From Luteimonas sp. MC1825 (GTDB lineage Bacteria; Pseudomonadota; Gammaproteobacteria; Xanthomonadales; Xanthomonadaceae): a stretch of DNA of 64,000 nt. The notes under the pieces were generated by a model that worked only from the letters and a program-made list of their open reading frames with translations, had not been told where the DNA came from and made no database searches. A program made the translations under genes and the position numbers. Below, in pieces: positions 17,133-26,494 of this stretch (positions are counted from its first letter, which is position 1; every line of letters begins with the position of its first letter). The stretch spans positions 682,001 to 746,000 of the forward strand of contig NZ_CP061714.1 of the NCBI RefSeq assembly GCF_014764385.1, given 5' to 3'.

Positions 17133-17648
17133 TCAGGGCTTGATGGCCAGCGCCACGGCGCCGAGCTCGCTGGTGCCCTGTGCCTTCCCCGACTGCGCCG
17201 ACGTCGCCGGCCACTGGAAGGGAATCTTCAGCAGTTCGCGCCCGCCGACTTCGCGCGCGGCCTCGACCACCAGCGTGTAGCGGCCGGGCTTGAGCACGGC
17301 CAGGCGCGGATCGCGGGAATCGATCTTGACTGCGTGGCGGCCGGCGGGGCGCGTCGGCCCGGTCACGCCATCTACCGGCACATCGAGCGTGCGGCCGGCC
17401 TTGCGCCACCACTGGCGCAGGTCGGGCAGCCACTTGGTGCCGTGGCCTTCGTCGGTGTCCTTCATCATGTACCAGGCCGCGAGCGTGGCCGCGGCCTTGC
17501 CATCGGCGCCTTCCACGAACACCGCGACGTAGGGGCGGTGGTATTCGGCGACCCTGATCTGCGGGATCTCGATGTCGACGGTCAGTTCCGCCGCGTGCAG
17601 CGGCATCGCGAGCAGGCCGCCGAGGGCGATGGTTAGGGTCATGCGCAT
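17133..17648 (-). CDS. Periplasmic DUF2271 protein with a probable flavinylation site
   Basis: 171 residues with a Sec-type signal peptide cleaved after LHAA. The body matches DUF2271: [37 protein letters not shown] and [17 protein letters not shown]. The segment VDGVTGPT (residues 92-99) follows the pattern Asp-x-x-Ser/Thr-Gly-x-Ser/Thr that ApbE modifies, which would place FMN on Thr99. With ApbE two genes downstream, this protein is the best candidate for a covalently bound FMN carrier in the periplasm. Two possible ATG codons lie six bases apart (17648 and 17642); GAGG fits the first. Confidence 0.85.
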   Translation of the reverse strand: MRMTLTIALGGLLAMPLHAAELTVDIEIPQIRVAEYHRPYVAVFVEGADGKAAATLAAWYMMKDTDEGHGTKWLPDLRQWWRKAGRTLDVPVDGVTGPTRPAGRHAVKIDSRDPRLAVLKPGRYTLVVEAAREVGGRELLKIPFQWPATSAQSGKAQGTSELGAVALAIKP

Positions 17649-17671
17649 GGGAAGGCCTCGTGCAATCGGGA

Positions 17672-18322
17672 TCAGTGGATGAAGAGCAGCGCGAGCAACA
17701 CCGGGACCACGAGCCCCAGCCCGACCCATGGCCAGGTTCCGGGCCGCTGGCGCGCGTGCATCTGCAGCAGGAACAGCCCGGTGACGGTGAACACGATGCA
17801 GGCGATCGCGAACACGTCGATGAACCAGCCCCACGCGGGCCCGGCGTTGCGGCCCTTGTGCAGGTCGTTGAGGTAGGAGATCCAGCCGCGGTCGGTGCGC
17901 TCGTACTCGATCTCGCCGCTGGCCTTGTCGATTGCAAGCCAGGCATCGCGGCCCGGACCCGGCAGCGACAGGTAGACCTCGTCCGCAGACCATTCTGCTT
18001 CGCGGCCGGCGACCGGCATGTCGAGTTCATCGCCCAGCCACGCGGCGAGCCCGGCGGGCAATGCCGCCTTGCCGTCTTCCTGCGTGGCGAGCAGCGGCAA
18101 GAGCGTCGACGGCAGCGCCACCTGGCGGTTGTCCACCGTCGGGCTGCCCTCGATGCTGCCGGCGTGGTTGAGCGTGATGCCGGTGACCGCGAACAGCAGC
18201 ATGCCGACCAGGCACGCCGCCGAACTGATCCAGTGCCACTGGTGCAGCGTGCGCAGCCAGAAGCCGCGGCGCTGGGCGTGGGCGATGGAGCGTTCGGCGG
18301 GTGCGGTCATCGGCGGTCGCAT
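17672..18322 (-). CDS. PepSY-associated transmembrane protein
   Basis: 216 residues. The first membrane span carries [20 protein letters not shown], then [12 protein letters not shown] periplasmic PepSY-like loop follows, then [20 protein letters not shown] with a second span, and a third hydrophobic span at the C-terminus. The conserved histidines (LHQWHW, NH, DLH) suit haem or flavin electron transfer, and related PepSY proteins reduce ferrisiderophores in the periplasm. The start at 18322 overlaps the stop of the TonB receptor gene (ATGA), which argues for translational coupling; ATG 18310 is an alternative. Confidence 0.85.
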   Translation of the reverse strand: MRPPMTAPAERSIAHAQRRGFWLRTLHQWHWISSAACLVGMLLFAVTGITLNHAGSIEGSPTVDNRQVALPSTLLPLLATQEDGKAALPAGLAAWLGDELDMPVAGREAEWSADEVYLSLPGPGRDAWLAIDKASGEIEYERTDRGWISYLNDLHKGRNAGPAWGWFIDVFAIACIVFTVTGLFLLQMHARQRPGTWPWVGLGLVVPVLLALLFIH

Positions 18323-20748
18323 CAGAAGCGGTAGTTCACCGACAGCCACAGGCTGCGGCGCTTTTCCTTGACCGCATAGTCGTCGACGCAGGTGTATTCG
18401 GCCTGGCTGGTGGCCAGCAGGCAGCTCTGCGAAACGAAGTCCTTGTCGGTCAGGTTGTTGATGCGCGCGTTGAAGGTGAGCGCATCGGTGGCCTTCCAGT
18501 TGGCGCCGAGGTGGAACACGGTGTAGTTGTCGTAATGGCGCACGGTGCGCTCGGACACGCTGGTGACGCCGGGCAGCAGGGTGTCGCGGTAGCGGTCATA
18601 GCGGCCTTCGCCGATCAACGAGAGTGTCAGCGCGTCGGTTGCGCGCCAGCCCAGGTTGGCGTTGAGCATGTGCTCGGCCGGGTTGCCCGCGATCGGATTG
18701 CCGCGGTCGTCGCCGCTGGTCTGCTCGCTCTTCGTCCAGGTGTAGTTGCCGCGCACCAGCCAGCGCTCGGACAGGTCCACGCGGCCCGCCAGTTCCACGC
18801 CGCGCGTCTCGGCGGACGCGATGTTGATCGACTGGCTGAAGGTGTTGTAGCCGAGCGCCGCCCAGCCGGGGCCGATGTCCACGCAGTAGCCGCCTCCCGC
18901 AGGGGCCACTTCGCAGTTGGGGATGTTGTCGCCGCTGGCGATCTTGTCCTCGAAGCGGTTGAAGAACAGCGTGGCGTCGAAGCCGTAGCGGCCGGCGTCG
19001 TGGTACACGGCCAGTTCGTAGTTGCGGCTGGTCTCGGGCTGCAGGTCCGGGCTGCCCACGAACGGGCTCACGCCCTGGCCGCCGAAGCCGGTGATGCCGG
19101 GGAACAGCTGGTCCGGGCGCGGCGTCTTGTAACCGGTGCTCACGCCGCCCTTGACCGTCCAGCGCGCGTTGGCGGCCCACACCAGGTAGGCGCGCGGGCT
19201 GACCTGGCTGCCGAACATGTTGTGGCGGTCGTAGCGCACGCCGAGGGTGGCGGTGAGCCGGTCGGTCAGAGCCCAGTTGTCCTCGGCGAACAGCGCCCAC
19301 TGGCGATGGGTCTGGGTGGTGCCGTCGCGGAAGCCGGCGCCGTCCATGCCGAACACGCCGTCCTCCATGTCGGTGTCGTTGTACTGGCCGCCGACCGTGA
19401 CCTGGTGGTCGCCGAAGCCCATGTCGAGGCGGGTGTCGAGCACATGGCCGTCGAGCTCCATCACGCGCAGCGGCCGCGGCAGGAACGCCTCGAGCCGCGC
19501 GCGCTCCTCGGCGGTCAGGCCGCTCGAGGCGATGCCAGCCGCGCCGGTGCCGTTGTTGCAGTACGCGGCCTGGGCGCGTCGCGCGCAGACATCGTTCCAC
19601 AGGTCCTGCAGCTCGCCGCGCTCGGCGATGGTCAGCGGCAGTGAACGGCCGAGGTTGCTGGTGGTATGCCGCGTCAGGCTGGTCTGGCTGGTGCCGAACG
19701 CCCAGCGGCCGACGTGGGTCAGCGCGAGCTGGTCACGCTCGTAGCGCTGGTACGGCGTGTAGCCGACGCGCGGCTGCACCACGCGGCGGCTGCTGCCGTC
19801 GGCGAGCGTCGCGTTGCCGCTGCGCCACAGGCTGTCGATGCCGTCGAGCGTGCCGGTCTGGCCGCGGGTGTTGTCGTGCTTCTGGCGCGCGATGTCGTAG
19901 TCGAGCCACAGGTCGTGGTTTTCATTGGCGGTCAGCGACAGGCGGATGCCGGAGTTCCAGCTGGTGTTGGCGACCTGCTTGCCGCCGCCACCAAAGCCCA
20001 GGGTGCGCTCCCAAAGGCTGCCGTCGGGCAGCGGCAGCGGATCCCATTCGGGCATCGACTCGTCGATGTCGTACCAGCTGCCGCGCACGGTGAGTCCCAG
20101 CACGTCCTTCACCAGCGGGCCGCTGAGGTACACGTCCGTGGTGCGCGCATCGCCGAACTCGTCCTCCTGCTGCAGGGTGAAGCCCTGGGTGAAGGAGCCG
20201 GTCCATTCCCGGCCGATGCGACGGGTGATGATGTTGATCACGCCCCCCATGGCGTCGGAGCCGTACAGCGTGGACATCGGCCCGCGCACCACTTCGATGC
20301 GGTCGATCGCGTCCAGCGGCGGCATGAAGCTGAACTGCCCGCCGCCGAAGTTGTTGGGATACAGCTGGCCGACGTTGCTCTGCCGGCGGCCGTCGATCAG
20401 CACCAGCGTGTACTCCGACGGCAGGCCACGCATGCTGATGCTGCCCTGGCCGTTCTTGTCGGTGGTTTCCATGCCCACGTCGATGCCCTCGACGTCGCGC
20501 AGCGCGTCGACCAGGGTGGTGTAGGGGCGCGCGGCAAGTTCCTCGCGGGTGATGACGCTGATGCTGGCCGGCGCTTCGGTGAGCTTCTGCTCGAAGCCGG
20601 TCGCGGTCACCACGACGCGGTCGAGGTCCACCGGGTCACCGACGGCGTCCGTTGCGGCGTACAGGGCAGGGGAGGAGAGGATTGCCGAGAGGGCGAGGAC
20701 AAGCGGGACGAGGCGCGGACGGGCGCGCGTGAAGGGCTGCGGTTGCAT
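18322..20748 (-). CDS. TonB-dependent outer-membrane receptor (FepA/CirA type)
   Basis: 808 residues. A signal peptide (ending ALYA) is followed by the TonB box region DRVVVTATG and a plug domain with [43 protein letters not shown] and [27 protein letters not shown] 22-strand barrel follows, ending in a C-terminal Phe (VNYRF). It is a ferric-siderophore type receptor, closest in feel to FepA/CirA. It is the second gene of the iron operon, 75 bases after the first receptor, and overlaps the PepSY gene. Two cysteine-containing loops are present in the barrel ([11 protein letters not shown] and [12 protein letters not shown]). Ligand unknown. Confidence 0.92.
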   Translation of the reverse strand: MQPQPFTRARPRLVPLVLALSAILSSPALYAATDAVGDPVDLDRVVVTATGFEQKLTEAPASISVITREELAARPYTTLVDALRDVEGIDVGMETTDKNGQGSISMRGLPSEYTLVLIDGRRQSNVGQLYPNNFGGGQFSFMPPLDAIDRIEVVRGPMSTLYGSDAMGGVINIITRRIGREWTGSFTQGFTLQQEDEFGDARTTDVYLSGPLVKDVLGLTVRGSWYDIDESMPEWDPLPLPDGSLWERTLGFGGGGKQVANTSWNSGIRLSLTANENHDLWLDYDIARQKHDNTRGQTGTLDGIDSLWRSGNATLADGSSRRVVQPRVGYTPYQRYERDQLALTHVGRWAFGTSQTSLTRHTTSNLGRSLPLTIAERGELQDLWNDVCARRAQAAYCNNGTGAAGIASSGLTAEERARLEAFLPRPLRVMELDGHVLDTRLDMGFGDHQVTVGGQYNDTDMEDGVFGMDGAGFRDGTTQTHRQWALFAEDNWALTDRLTATLGVRYDRHNMFGSQVSPRAYLVWAANARWTVKGGVSTGYKTPRPDQLFPGITGFGGQGVSPFVGSPDLQPETSRNYELAVYHDAGRYGFDATLFFNRFEDKIASGDNIPNCEVAPAGGGYCVDIGPGWAALGYNTFSQSINIASAETRGVELAGRVDLSERWLVRGNYTWTKSEQTSGDDRGNPIAGNPAEHMLNANLGWRATDALTLSLIGEGRYDRYRDTLLPGVTSVSERTVRHYDNYTVFHLGANWKATDALTFNARINNLTDKDFVSQSCLLATSQAEYTCVDDYAVKEKRRSLWLSVNYRF

Positions 20749-20823
20749 GGAGTCTCTGGATGGAGGATGCCGGAGTGCCTTGACTGGCTCTCATGTGCCT
20801 GGGTGCAGGCGTCTGTCGCGCGG

Positions 20824-22953
20824 TCAGAACGTCAGGCGCAGGCCGACGTACCAGGCGCGCGGCGTACCCGGGCTGATGTTGTTGTTGTTGTGGGCCGAAG
20901 CGAAGTGCTCGCGGTCGGTCAGGTTCTCGACGTTGAGCTGGAGCCGCAGGCGCGCGCTGACGCGATAGAACGCCGCGGCATCGACACGGGTGTAGCCGGG
21001 CACGACCACCGCGTTGTCGGCGGCCGCATACATGTCGTCGCGGTGCACGACGCCCAGGCCGATGCCGAAATCGGGCGTCACGTCATACCGGTTCCACAGC
21101 GACACCGTATGCCGGGGCAGGTTGGCCAGGTCGCGGCGATCCACGCGGTTCTCGCCGTCCTGCCAGGCGTAGCCACCCATCACCTGCCAGCGCTCGGTGA
21201 CGTTGCCGGCGATGCCCAGCTCGAGCCCCTCGCTGCGCTGGCCGTCGACGAGGATCGAGGTGGGGGCATCGGGGTTGGTGACCGGGTCGTAGGCCGGGTT
21301 GGCGACCGCCACGTTGGTGCGGTCGAGGCGATAGGCGGCGGCGGTCAGCGCCAGCCCGGGGCGGATATCCCACTTCACGCCCACCTCCTTGTTGCGGAAC
21401 TGTTCCGGATCCAGGGCGCGGTTGTCGGCATTGAGCGAGGACAGCTGGTCGCCGGAGCGCGGCACGTGGGTGACCGAATAGCTCGCGTACAGCGATACCG
21501 TTTCGGCTGGCTTGTAGACCAGGCCGGCGCGCGGCGACAGCAGGTTGTCCTCGGCGCTGAGCCGCTCGCCGTTACGGTGGTTGCGCAGCTCCATCTCGAA
21601 GCGGTCCAGGCGCAGCCCGAGCACCGCCTGCCAATGCGGCGAGAACTCGATCTGGTCCTGCAGGTAGAGCGCGGAGGCCTTGGCCACGCTGTGGTTGTCG
21701 GCATCGCTCGCGCTCTGCGCGAACCCGATGGGCCCGCGGTAGCGCGGGTCGTCCAGCGGCACGCAGAACGAGCTGGTCACCGTCGGCGTCCCGGGCTGGC
21801 AGCTGCTGTTGGCCGGGAAGATCCCGGTCTGGCGGAAGGTGTCGGTGTCCTGTCGACCCAGTTCGACACCGGCGAGCAGGGCGTGGGTGGTGCCACCGGC
21901 CTGGACGGTAAAGCCGAGGTCGGTGCGGTTGAACAGGTTTTCGCGGTCGGTGCGGTGGTTGTAGGCACCCAGCGAAACAAGGTCGCCGCGCAGGCTGCCG
22001 GGAAACACGTTCTGGTAGAACTTGTCGTAGACCGCGTAGCGGGTGGCGTTGCGCAGCCAGGCGCCGCCGGCGAAGTCGTGCTGCAGGACCGCATCGAACG
22101 CGTTGACCCGCGCCCACACCGGGCTCAGCTCGGGGCTGCCAAAGAAGGTCTCCGGGTCGGTCGCCAGCGGCCGGCCGTCGCGCGAGGGCACGCCGCGATC
22201 GGCGACACGGTCGTCGCGGAAGTGCTCGTAGCCGAAGGTGGCGGTGGTGGCTTCGCCCAGGCGCAGCGCCAGGGTGGGGTTGATGCCATAGCGCGCGACG
22301 GTCATGCCGTCGCGGTAGCTGTCGGAGTCCTCCGCCAAGGCGGTGACCCGGTAGGCCGCGGCGTCGCCGAGCGCCTGGCCCTGGTCGATGGTGAAGCGGC
22401 TGCGGTTCCAGGAGCCTGCCTGGGCGGTGAGTTCGTGGTGCTCGCCCCAGTCCGCCTTGCGGGTGACGCGGTTCAGGACACCGCCGGAACCGCCACGGCC
22501 GAACATCATCGCGTTCGGCCCCTTGAGCGCTTCGACGCGCTCGATGTTGTAGACGTCGCGGATGTACTGCACGTCGTCGCGCAGGCCGTCGACGAAGAAG
22601 TCACCGGTCGAGCTGTTGCCGCGCATCACCGTGGTGTCGCGGTTGCCCTCGCCCTGGGCCATGGTCACGCCGGGCAGGTAGCGGACGGTGTCGGCCAGCG
22701 AGTTCATCCCCTGGTCGAGCATCAGCTCGCGAGTGACGACGCTGATCGCCTGCGGCGTATCGAGCAGTGGAGTGCTGGTGCGGGTGGCGCTGGTGGTCGC
22801 GTCGACGGCGTAGGGCGCAGGGCGCTGGCCGTGAACCTCGATGCGGTCGAGGTCGGTGGGGGTGGACTGCGCCGCAGCCCCACCGGAGGCGTTCGCTGGC
22901 GGGGCAATAGCGGCAAGGAGAGCGACGGACAGGGGGAGCAGCGGATAGCGCAT
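20824..22953 (-). CDS. TonB-dependent siderophore receptor (catecholate type, Fiu-like)
   Basis: 709 residues. A signal peptide (LLPLSVALLAAIAPPANA) leads into a plug with the siderophore-receptor signature TPQAISVVTRELMLDQG, LADTVRYLPGVTMAQGEGNRD, FFVDGLRDDVQYIRDVYNIE and KGPNAMMFGRGGSGGVLNRVT. The barrel ends in LRLTF. This is the Fiu/BfrH group. ATG 22953 is chosen because the signal peptide begins there; the open frame continues 24 codons upstream into the Fur box region. It is the first gene behind the Fur box and probably leads the seven-gene operon down to 13480. Confidence 0.93.
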   Translation of the reverse strand: MRYPLLPLSVALLAAIAPPANASGGAAAQSTPTDLDRIEVHGQRPAPYAVDATTSATRTSTPLLDTPQAISVVTRELMLDQGMNSLADTVRYLPGVTMAQGEGNRDTTVMRGNSSTGDFFVDGLRDDVQYIRDVYNIERVEALKGPNAMMFGRGGSGGVLNRVTRKADWGEHHELTAQAGSWNRSRFTIDQGQALGDAAAYRVTALAEDSDSYRDGMTVARYGINPTLALRLGEATTATFGYEHFRDDRVADRGVPSRDGRPLATDPETFFGSPELSPVWARVNAFDAVLQHDFAGGAWLRNATRYAVYDKFYQNVFPGSLRGDLVSLGAYNHRTDRENLFNRTDLGFTVQAGGTTHALLAGVELGRQDTDTFRQTGIFPANSSCQPGTPTVTSSFCVPLDDPRYRGPIGFAQSASDADNHSVAKASALYLQDQIEFSPHWQAVLGLRLDRFEMELRNHRNGERLSAEDNLLSPRAGLVYKPAETVSLYASYSVTHVPRSGDQLSSLNADNRALDPEQFRNKEVGVKWDIRPGLALTAAAYRLDRTNVAVANPAYDPVTNPDAPTSILVDGQRSEGLELGIAGNVTERWQVMGGYAWQDGENRVDRRDLANLPRHTVSLWNRYDVTPDFGIGLGVVHRDDMYAAADNAVVVPGYTRVDAAAFYRVSARLRLQLNVENLTDREHFASAHNNNNISPGTPRAWYVGLRLTF

Positions 22954-22991
22954 CAGGAGGCTCTTCAGGACTTGGACCGGGACCGGATGCG

Positions 22992-23022
22992 AATGGTAAT
23001 GAGAATGATTGGCATTTGTAAA
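22992..23022 (-). promoter_or_regulatory. Fur box overlapping the iron-operon promoter
   Basis: On the minus strand the sequence AATCATTCTCATTACCATT (about 22992-23010) is a good match to the repeated NATWAT pattern of Fur boxes. It overlaps a possible sigma-70 promoter, TTTACA (23017-23022) and TACCAT (22993-22998) with an 18-base spacer. Iron-bound Fur would block polymerase. The box lies about 40 bases before the first TonB receptor start. Confidence 0.82.
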
Positions 23023-23066
23023 CACTGGCCAGGCGTTCGCGATCGGCGAAGCGGCTCGTCGTGATG

Positions 23067-23399
23067 TCAGTCGCGGTCGTCGCGGCTCCAGATCCCGGCG
23101 TCGTCGCGCTTCACCGGGAACTTGGCCACCGGCTCATAGGCCGGCGCACACAGCGCTCGGCCGTCACGCACGTCGAACTTCGCGCCGTGCAGGACGCATT
23201 CGATGGTGGCGTCGGCGGCATCCAGCGGGCCCGCGGAGAGCTCGAACTCCTCGTGGCTGCACTGGTCTTCCAGCGCGTACAGGTCGCCATCCAGGTTCAC
23301 GACCAGGATCGGCGTACCGGTCACCTCGTCGAATACGGTGCGCATTTCGCCCGGCAGCAGCTCGCCGGTGGCGCACACGAAGGTCCAGGTCTCGCTCAC
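23067..23399 (-). CDS. Rieske-type [2Fe-2S] ferredoxin
   Basis: 110 residues. The cluster-binding pattern is CSHEEF and then CVLHGAKFD, that is Cys-x-His and Cys-x-x-His spaced as in Rieske ferredoxins of the BphF/NirD type. No signal peptide or membrane anchor is seen, so it is a soluble cytoplasmic protein. The start is GTG and overlaps the stop of the acetyltransferase gene by four bases (GTGA). As the last gene of the suf operon it may be an iron-sulfur acceptor or a redox partner of an oxygenase encoded elsewhere. Confidence 0.88.
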   Translation of the reverse strand: MSETWTFVCATGELLPGEMRTVFDEVTGTPILVVNLDGDLYALEDQCSHEEFELSAGPLDAADATIECVLHGAKFDVRDGRALCAPAYEPVAKFPVKRDDAGIWSRDDRD

Positions 23400-23932
23400 A
23401 GCGCCTTCTCCAGGTATTCGAAGCGCAGGTCGTCGCGCCGGGGGATGCCGAAGCGGCTATCGCCATACGGGAACGCGCTGTGCTCGCCGGTGCGCCGGTA
23501 GCCGCGGCGCTCGTACCACGCGATCAGCTCCTCGCGGACATCGATCACCGTCATCCGCATTGTCGCCAGGCCCCAGTGCTCGCGTGCGATGCGCTCGCAC
23601 TCCGCCAGCAGCGCGCGGCCGATGCCGCTGCCCTGGTGCCCCGGCGCGACGGCGAACATGCCGAAATAGCCGCGCCCGTGGTCGTCGGCGACGTGGGCGC
23701 AGGCCAGCAAGCGGCCCGCCTGTTCGGCCAGCACCACCAGGCTGCGCGGCCGGGCGATGTCGCCGCGCAGCACGTCGGCGTCGATGCGGTCACCGTCGAG
23801 CAGGTCGGCTTCGGTGGTCCAGCCGGCGCGGCTGGCGTCGCCACGATAGGCGGAAGTCACCAGGGCAACGAGCGCGTCGATGTCGTCGTTGCTGGCGGGT
23901 CGGTAATTCGGCGCGGGCGCGGTGGTGTCCAT
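23396..23932 (-). CDS. GNAT family N-acetyltransferase
   Basis: 178 residues of the GNAT fold. The acetyl-CoA site is GMFAVAPGHQGSGIGRALLAECE, followed by ARE, MTVIDVREELIAWYERRGYRR and FPYGD. The target amine is unknown. It begins 46 bases after sufS and overlaps the Rieske gene by four bases, so it is very probably co-transcribed with the suf genes. A role in iron-sulfur biology is only suggested by position. Confidence 0.87.
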   Translation of the reverse strand: MDTTAPAPNYRPASNDDIDALVALVTSAYRGDASRAGWTTEADLLDGDRIDADVLRGDIARPRSLVVLAEQAGRLLACAHVADDHGRGYFGMFAVAPGHQGSGIGRALLAECERIAREHWGLATMRMTVIDVREELIAWYERRGYRRTGEHSAFPYGDSRFGIPRRDDLRFEYLEKAL

Positions 23933-23978
23933 GCCGCCATTTTGGCAGGCCGGCCGGGCCATGGGCGCGCCGGCCCGC

Positions 23979-25226
23979 TCAGGCCAGCAGGCGGCGGACC
24001 TTGCCGAGCGCGGCCACGAAGCCCTCGATTTCGGCGTGCGTGTTGTAGAACGCCAGCGATGCGCGGCAGGTGGCGGTGACGCCCAGCCATTCCAGCAGCG
24101 GGTGCGCGCAGTGCTGGCCGGAGCGGATGGCCACGCCTTCGAGATCGAGCAGGGTGGCCAGGTCGTGCGCATGCACGCCGTCGACCACGAACGACACCAC
24201 CGCGGCCTTGCCGGGCGCGGTGCCAAGGATGCGCAGGCCGTCGACCTTGCCCAGCGCCTCGTTGAAGTGCGCCAGCAGGTCCTGCTCGCGCGCCTCCACG
24301 TTGGCCATGCCGAGCGCGTCCAGGTAGTCGACCGCCGCGCCCAGGCCGATGAAGCCGGCGATGTTGGGCGTGCCGGCCTCGAACCTGCGCGGCGGGTCGG
24401 CGAACAGCGTGCCGTCCAGGCGCACCTCGGTGATCATTTCGCCGCCGCCGAGGAAGGGCGGCATGGCGGCCAGGTGCTCGCGTCGCGCCCACAGCGCGCC
24501 CGTGCCGGTCGGTCCGCACATCTTGTGTCCGGTGAAGGCGTAGAAATCGCAGCCGATGGCGGCGATGTCGACCGCACGGTGCGGCAAGGCCTGCGAACCG
24601 TCGACCACGGTGGTGATGCCGCGGCGCCGCGCTTCGCGGCAGATGTCGGCCACCGGATTGACCGTGCCGAGCACGTTGCTGACGTGGGTGACGGCCAGCA
24701 GCTTGACGGCGCCGGTCATCTTGGCGCGCAGCATGTCGAGGTCGAGGCTGCCGTCGGGCAGCAGCTCCACGACCTCGATGCGCGCGCCGGTGCGCTGCGC
24801 CACCAGCTGCCAGGGCACGATGTTGGCGTGGTGCTCCATGCGCGTGAGCAGGATGACGTCGTCAGGGCCCAACCGCGGCAGCGCCCACGAGTACGCCACC
24901 ATGTTGATCGCGAACGTGGTGCCGCTGCACAGCACCAGGTCGTCCGCCCGCACGTTGGTGAAGCGCGCGATCCTGCGCCGCGCGCCTTCATACGCCTCGG
25001 TCGCCTCGCTGCCCAGCTGGTGCACGGCGCGGCTGACGTTGGCGTTGTGGTGGCGATAGAACGCGTCGACCGCGTCGATCACCGCGGCCGGCTTCTGGCC
25101 GGTGTTCGCGGAATCAAAATAGATCAGCGGTTTGCCGTGCACCTCGCGGGCGAGCAGCGGGAAATCGGCGCGTACCGCCGCCCAGTCGACCGGGTTCGCC
25201 GCACTCGCCAGCGCGGGCTCGCTCAT
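23979..25226 (-). CDS. sufS: SufS-type cysteine desulfurase
   Basis: 415 residues, group II cysteine desulfurase. DSANTGQKP near the N-terminus, HANIVPWQLV, the PLP lysine in FTGHKMCGPTGTGALW, and the active cysteine in IRSGQHCAHPLL are all present. It takes sulfur from cysteine as a persulfide for the SufBCD scaffold. It overlaps sufD by four bases. SufS enzymes normally need SufE or SufU to pass the sulfur on, and neither is encoded next to it. Confidence 0.95.
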   Translation of the reverse strand: MSEPALASAANPVDWAAVRADFPLLAREVHGKPLIYFDSANTGQKPAAVIDAVDAFYRHHNANVSRAVHQLGSEATEAYEGARRRIARFTNVRADDLVLCSGTTFAINMVAYSWALPRLGPDDVILLTRMEHHANIVPWQLVAQRTGARIEVVELLPDGSLDLDMLRAKMTGAVKLLAVTHVSNVLGTVNPVADICREARRRGITTVVDGSQALPHRAVDIAAIGCDFYAFTGHKMCGPTGTGALWARREHLAAMPPFLGGGEMITEVRLDGTLFADPPRRFEAGTPNIAGFIGLGAAVDYLDALGMANVEAREQDLLAHFNEALGKVDGLRILGTAPGKAAVVSFVVDGVHAHDLATLLDLEGVAIRSGQHCAHPLLEWLGVTATCRASLAFYNTHAEIEGFVAALGKVRRLLA

Positions 25227-26494
25227 GCGAGCGCCTGCCTGTCCACCGCCCGGTCCAGTACCGCCTCCACCAGTGTGCGCAGCGCCGGCGTGGTCACCAC
25301 GGCCAGCAGCGGCTCGCGCACGAACGCGGCGGTCAGCAGTGCGCGCGCCTCGGGTTCGGCCAGGCCGCGCGAGCGCAGGTAGAACATCGCGTCGGGATCG
25401 AGCTGGCCGACGGTGGCGCCGTGCGCGGCCTGGACTTCGTCGGCATGGATCACCAGCACCGGCTGGGTGTCGATCTCGGCGGTGTCGGACAGCAGCAGGT
25501 TCTTGTTGGACAGGCGGGCGTCGCTGCCGTCGGCGCCTTCTCGGATCTCGATGCCGCCATGGAACACGCAGCGTCCGCGGCCCGCCGCCATGCCGCGCCA
25601 GCCGAGCTGGCTGCGCGTATCGCGGGCGATGTGCCGGATGCCGAGGCGGGTGTCGAGGTGGCGGCGTCCGGAGGCCAGCATCACGCCGTTGGCGACGAGC
25701 TCGGCGTTCTCGCCTTCCAGGCGCACGTTGAGCTCATGGCGCGACAGGCCGGCGCCGAGTTCGAGGTCGAGGCGGCGATAGGTGGCATCGCGGGCCAGCA
25801 CCGCGTCGGTGCGCGTGAACAGCGTGGCCTTCGCCGCCTCGTCCTGGATACGCGCGTGGCGCAGCACGGCACCGCTGGCGATGTGGACATGGCTCAGCGC
25901 ATTGCCGAGATGGGCGTGCTCGCCGCCGGCGATGTGGTGCTCGATCACCGTGGCGCTGGCGCCGCGGCGCAGCTCGATGAAGTGGCGCGAATGCCAGGCC
26001 AGGTCGCCCTCGGCCGGCGCGCCCACGAACACCAGGTGGACCGGCGCGGGGATCGCGACGCCCTCGGCCACGCGCAGCACCGCGCCGTCATCGGCGAGCG
26101 CGGCGTTGAGGCGCGCGAACACCTCGTCTGCGCGGGCGTAGGACTTGTCGAGGAAGTTGCTCTCGCGCGGGTCGGGATCGGCCAGCGCGCCGGACAGCGG
26201 CAGCAGCCGCGCGCCGTCGGGAAGGCCGGTCAGGTCAGAGGCCGCTGCGAGGTAGCGGCCGTTGGCGAACACCAGCCGCGGCGCCGGGATGTCAGCGAGC
26301 AGCGCCGGATCGATCGCGGCGTGGAGCAGCGCCACCGGCGAGAAGCCGCGGCGTTCGAGCGCGCGCAGCGAGGTGTACTTCCAGGCTTCGCTGCGCGCGC
26401 CAGGCAGGCCGTCGCGCAGCGCGGCATCGAGCGCCGCGCGACGCGTGGCCGCGCCGCTGAAGCCGGCGGCAAGCGAGTCGAGCAGGGTGGCCAT
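25223..26494 (-). CDS. sufD: Fe-S cluster assembly protein SufD
   Basis: 423 residues. It has the SufB/SufD beta-helix core with HVHIASGAVLRHARIQDEA, FHGGIEIREGADGSDARLSNKNLLLSDTAEIDTQPVLVIHADEVQAAHGATVGQLD (quoted in parts: SNKNLLLS, IHADEV, HGATVG) and the C-terminal YLRSRGLAEPEAR helix region. It pairs with SufB and SufC to build the cluster scaffold. ATG 26494 overlaps the sufC stop by four bases. An N-terminal extension in the open frame is not conserved. Confidence 0.93.
   Translation of the reverse strand: MATLLDSLAAGFSGAATRRAALDAALRDGLPGARSEAWKYTSLRALERRGFSPVALLHAAIDPALLADIPAPRLVFANGRYLAAASDLTGLPDGARLLPLSGALADPDPRESNFLDKSYARADEVFARLNAALADDGAVLRVAEGVAIPAPVHLVFVGAPAEGDLAWHSRHFIELRRGASATVIEHHIAGGEHAHLGNALSHVHIASGAVLRHARIQDEAAKATLFTRTDAVLARDATYRRLDLELGAGLSRHELNVRLEGENAELVANGVMLASGRRHLDTRLGIRHIARDTRSQLGWRGMAAGRGRCVFHGGIEIREGADGSDARLSNKNLLLSDTAEIDTQPVLVIHADEVQAAHGATVGQLDPDAMFYLRSRGLAEPEARALLTAAFVREPLLAVVTTPALRTLVEAVLDRAVDRQALA

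Noticed and set aside
19666..23064. A 1132-codon open frame on the plus strand opposite both TonB receptors
   Set aside because: Its product is a low-complexity Ala/Val/Gly/His/Arg chain with no domain. It is the GC-rich antisense shadow of well-recognised receptor genes.
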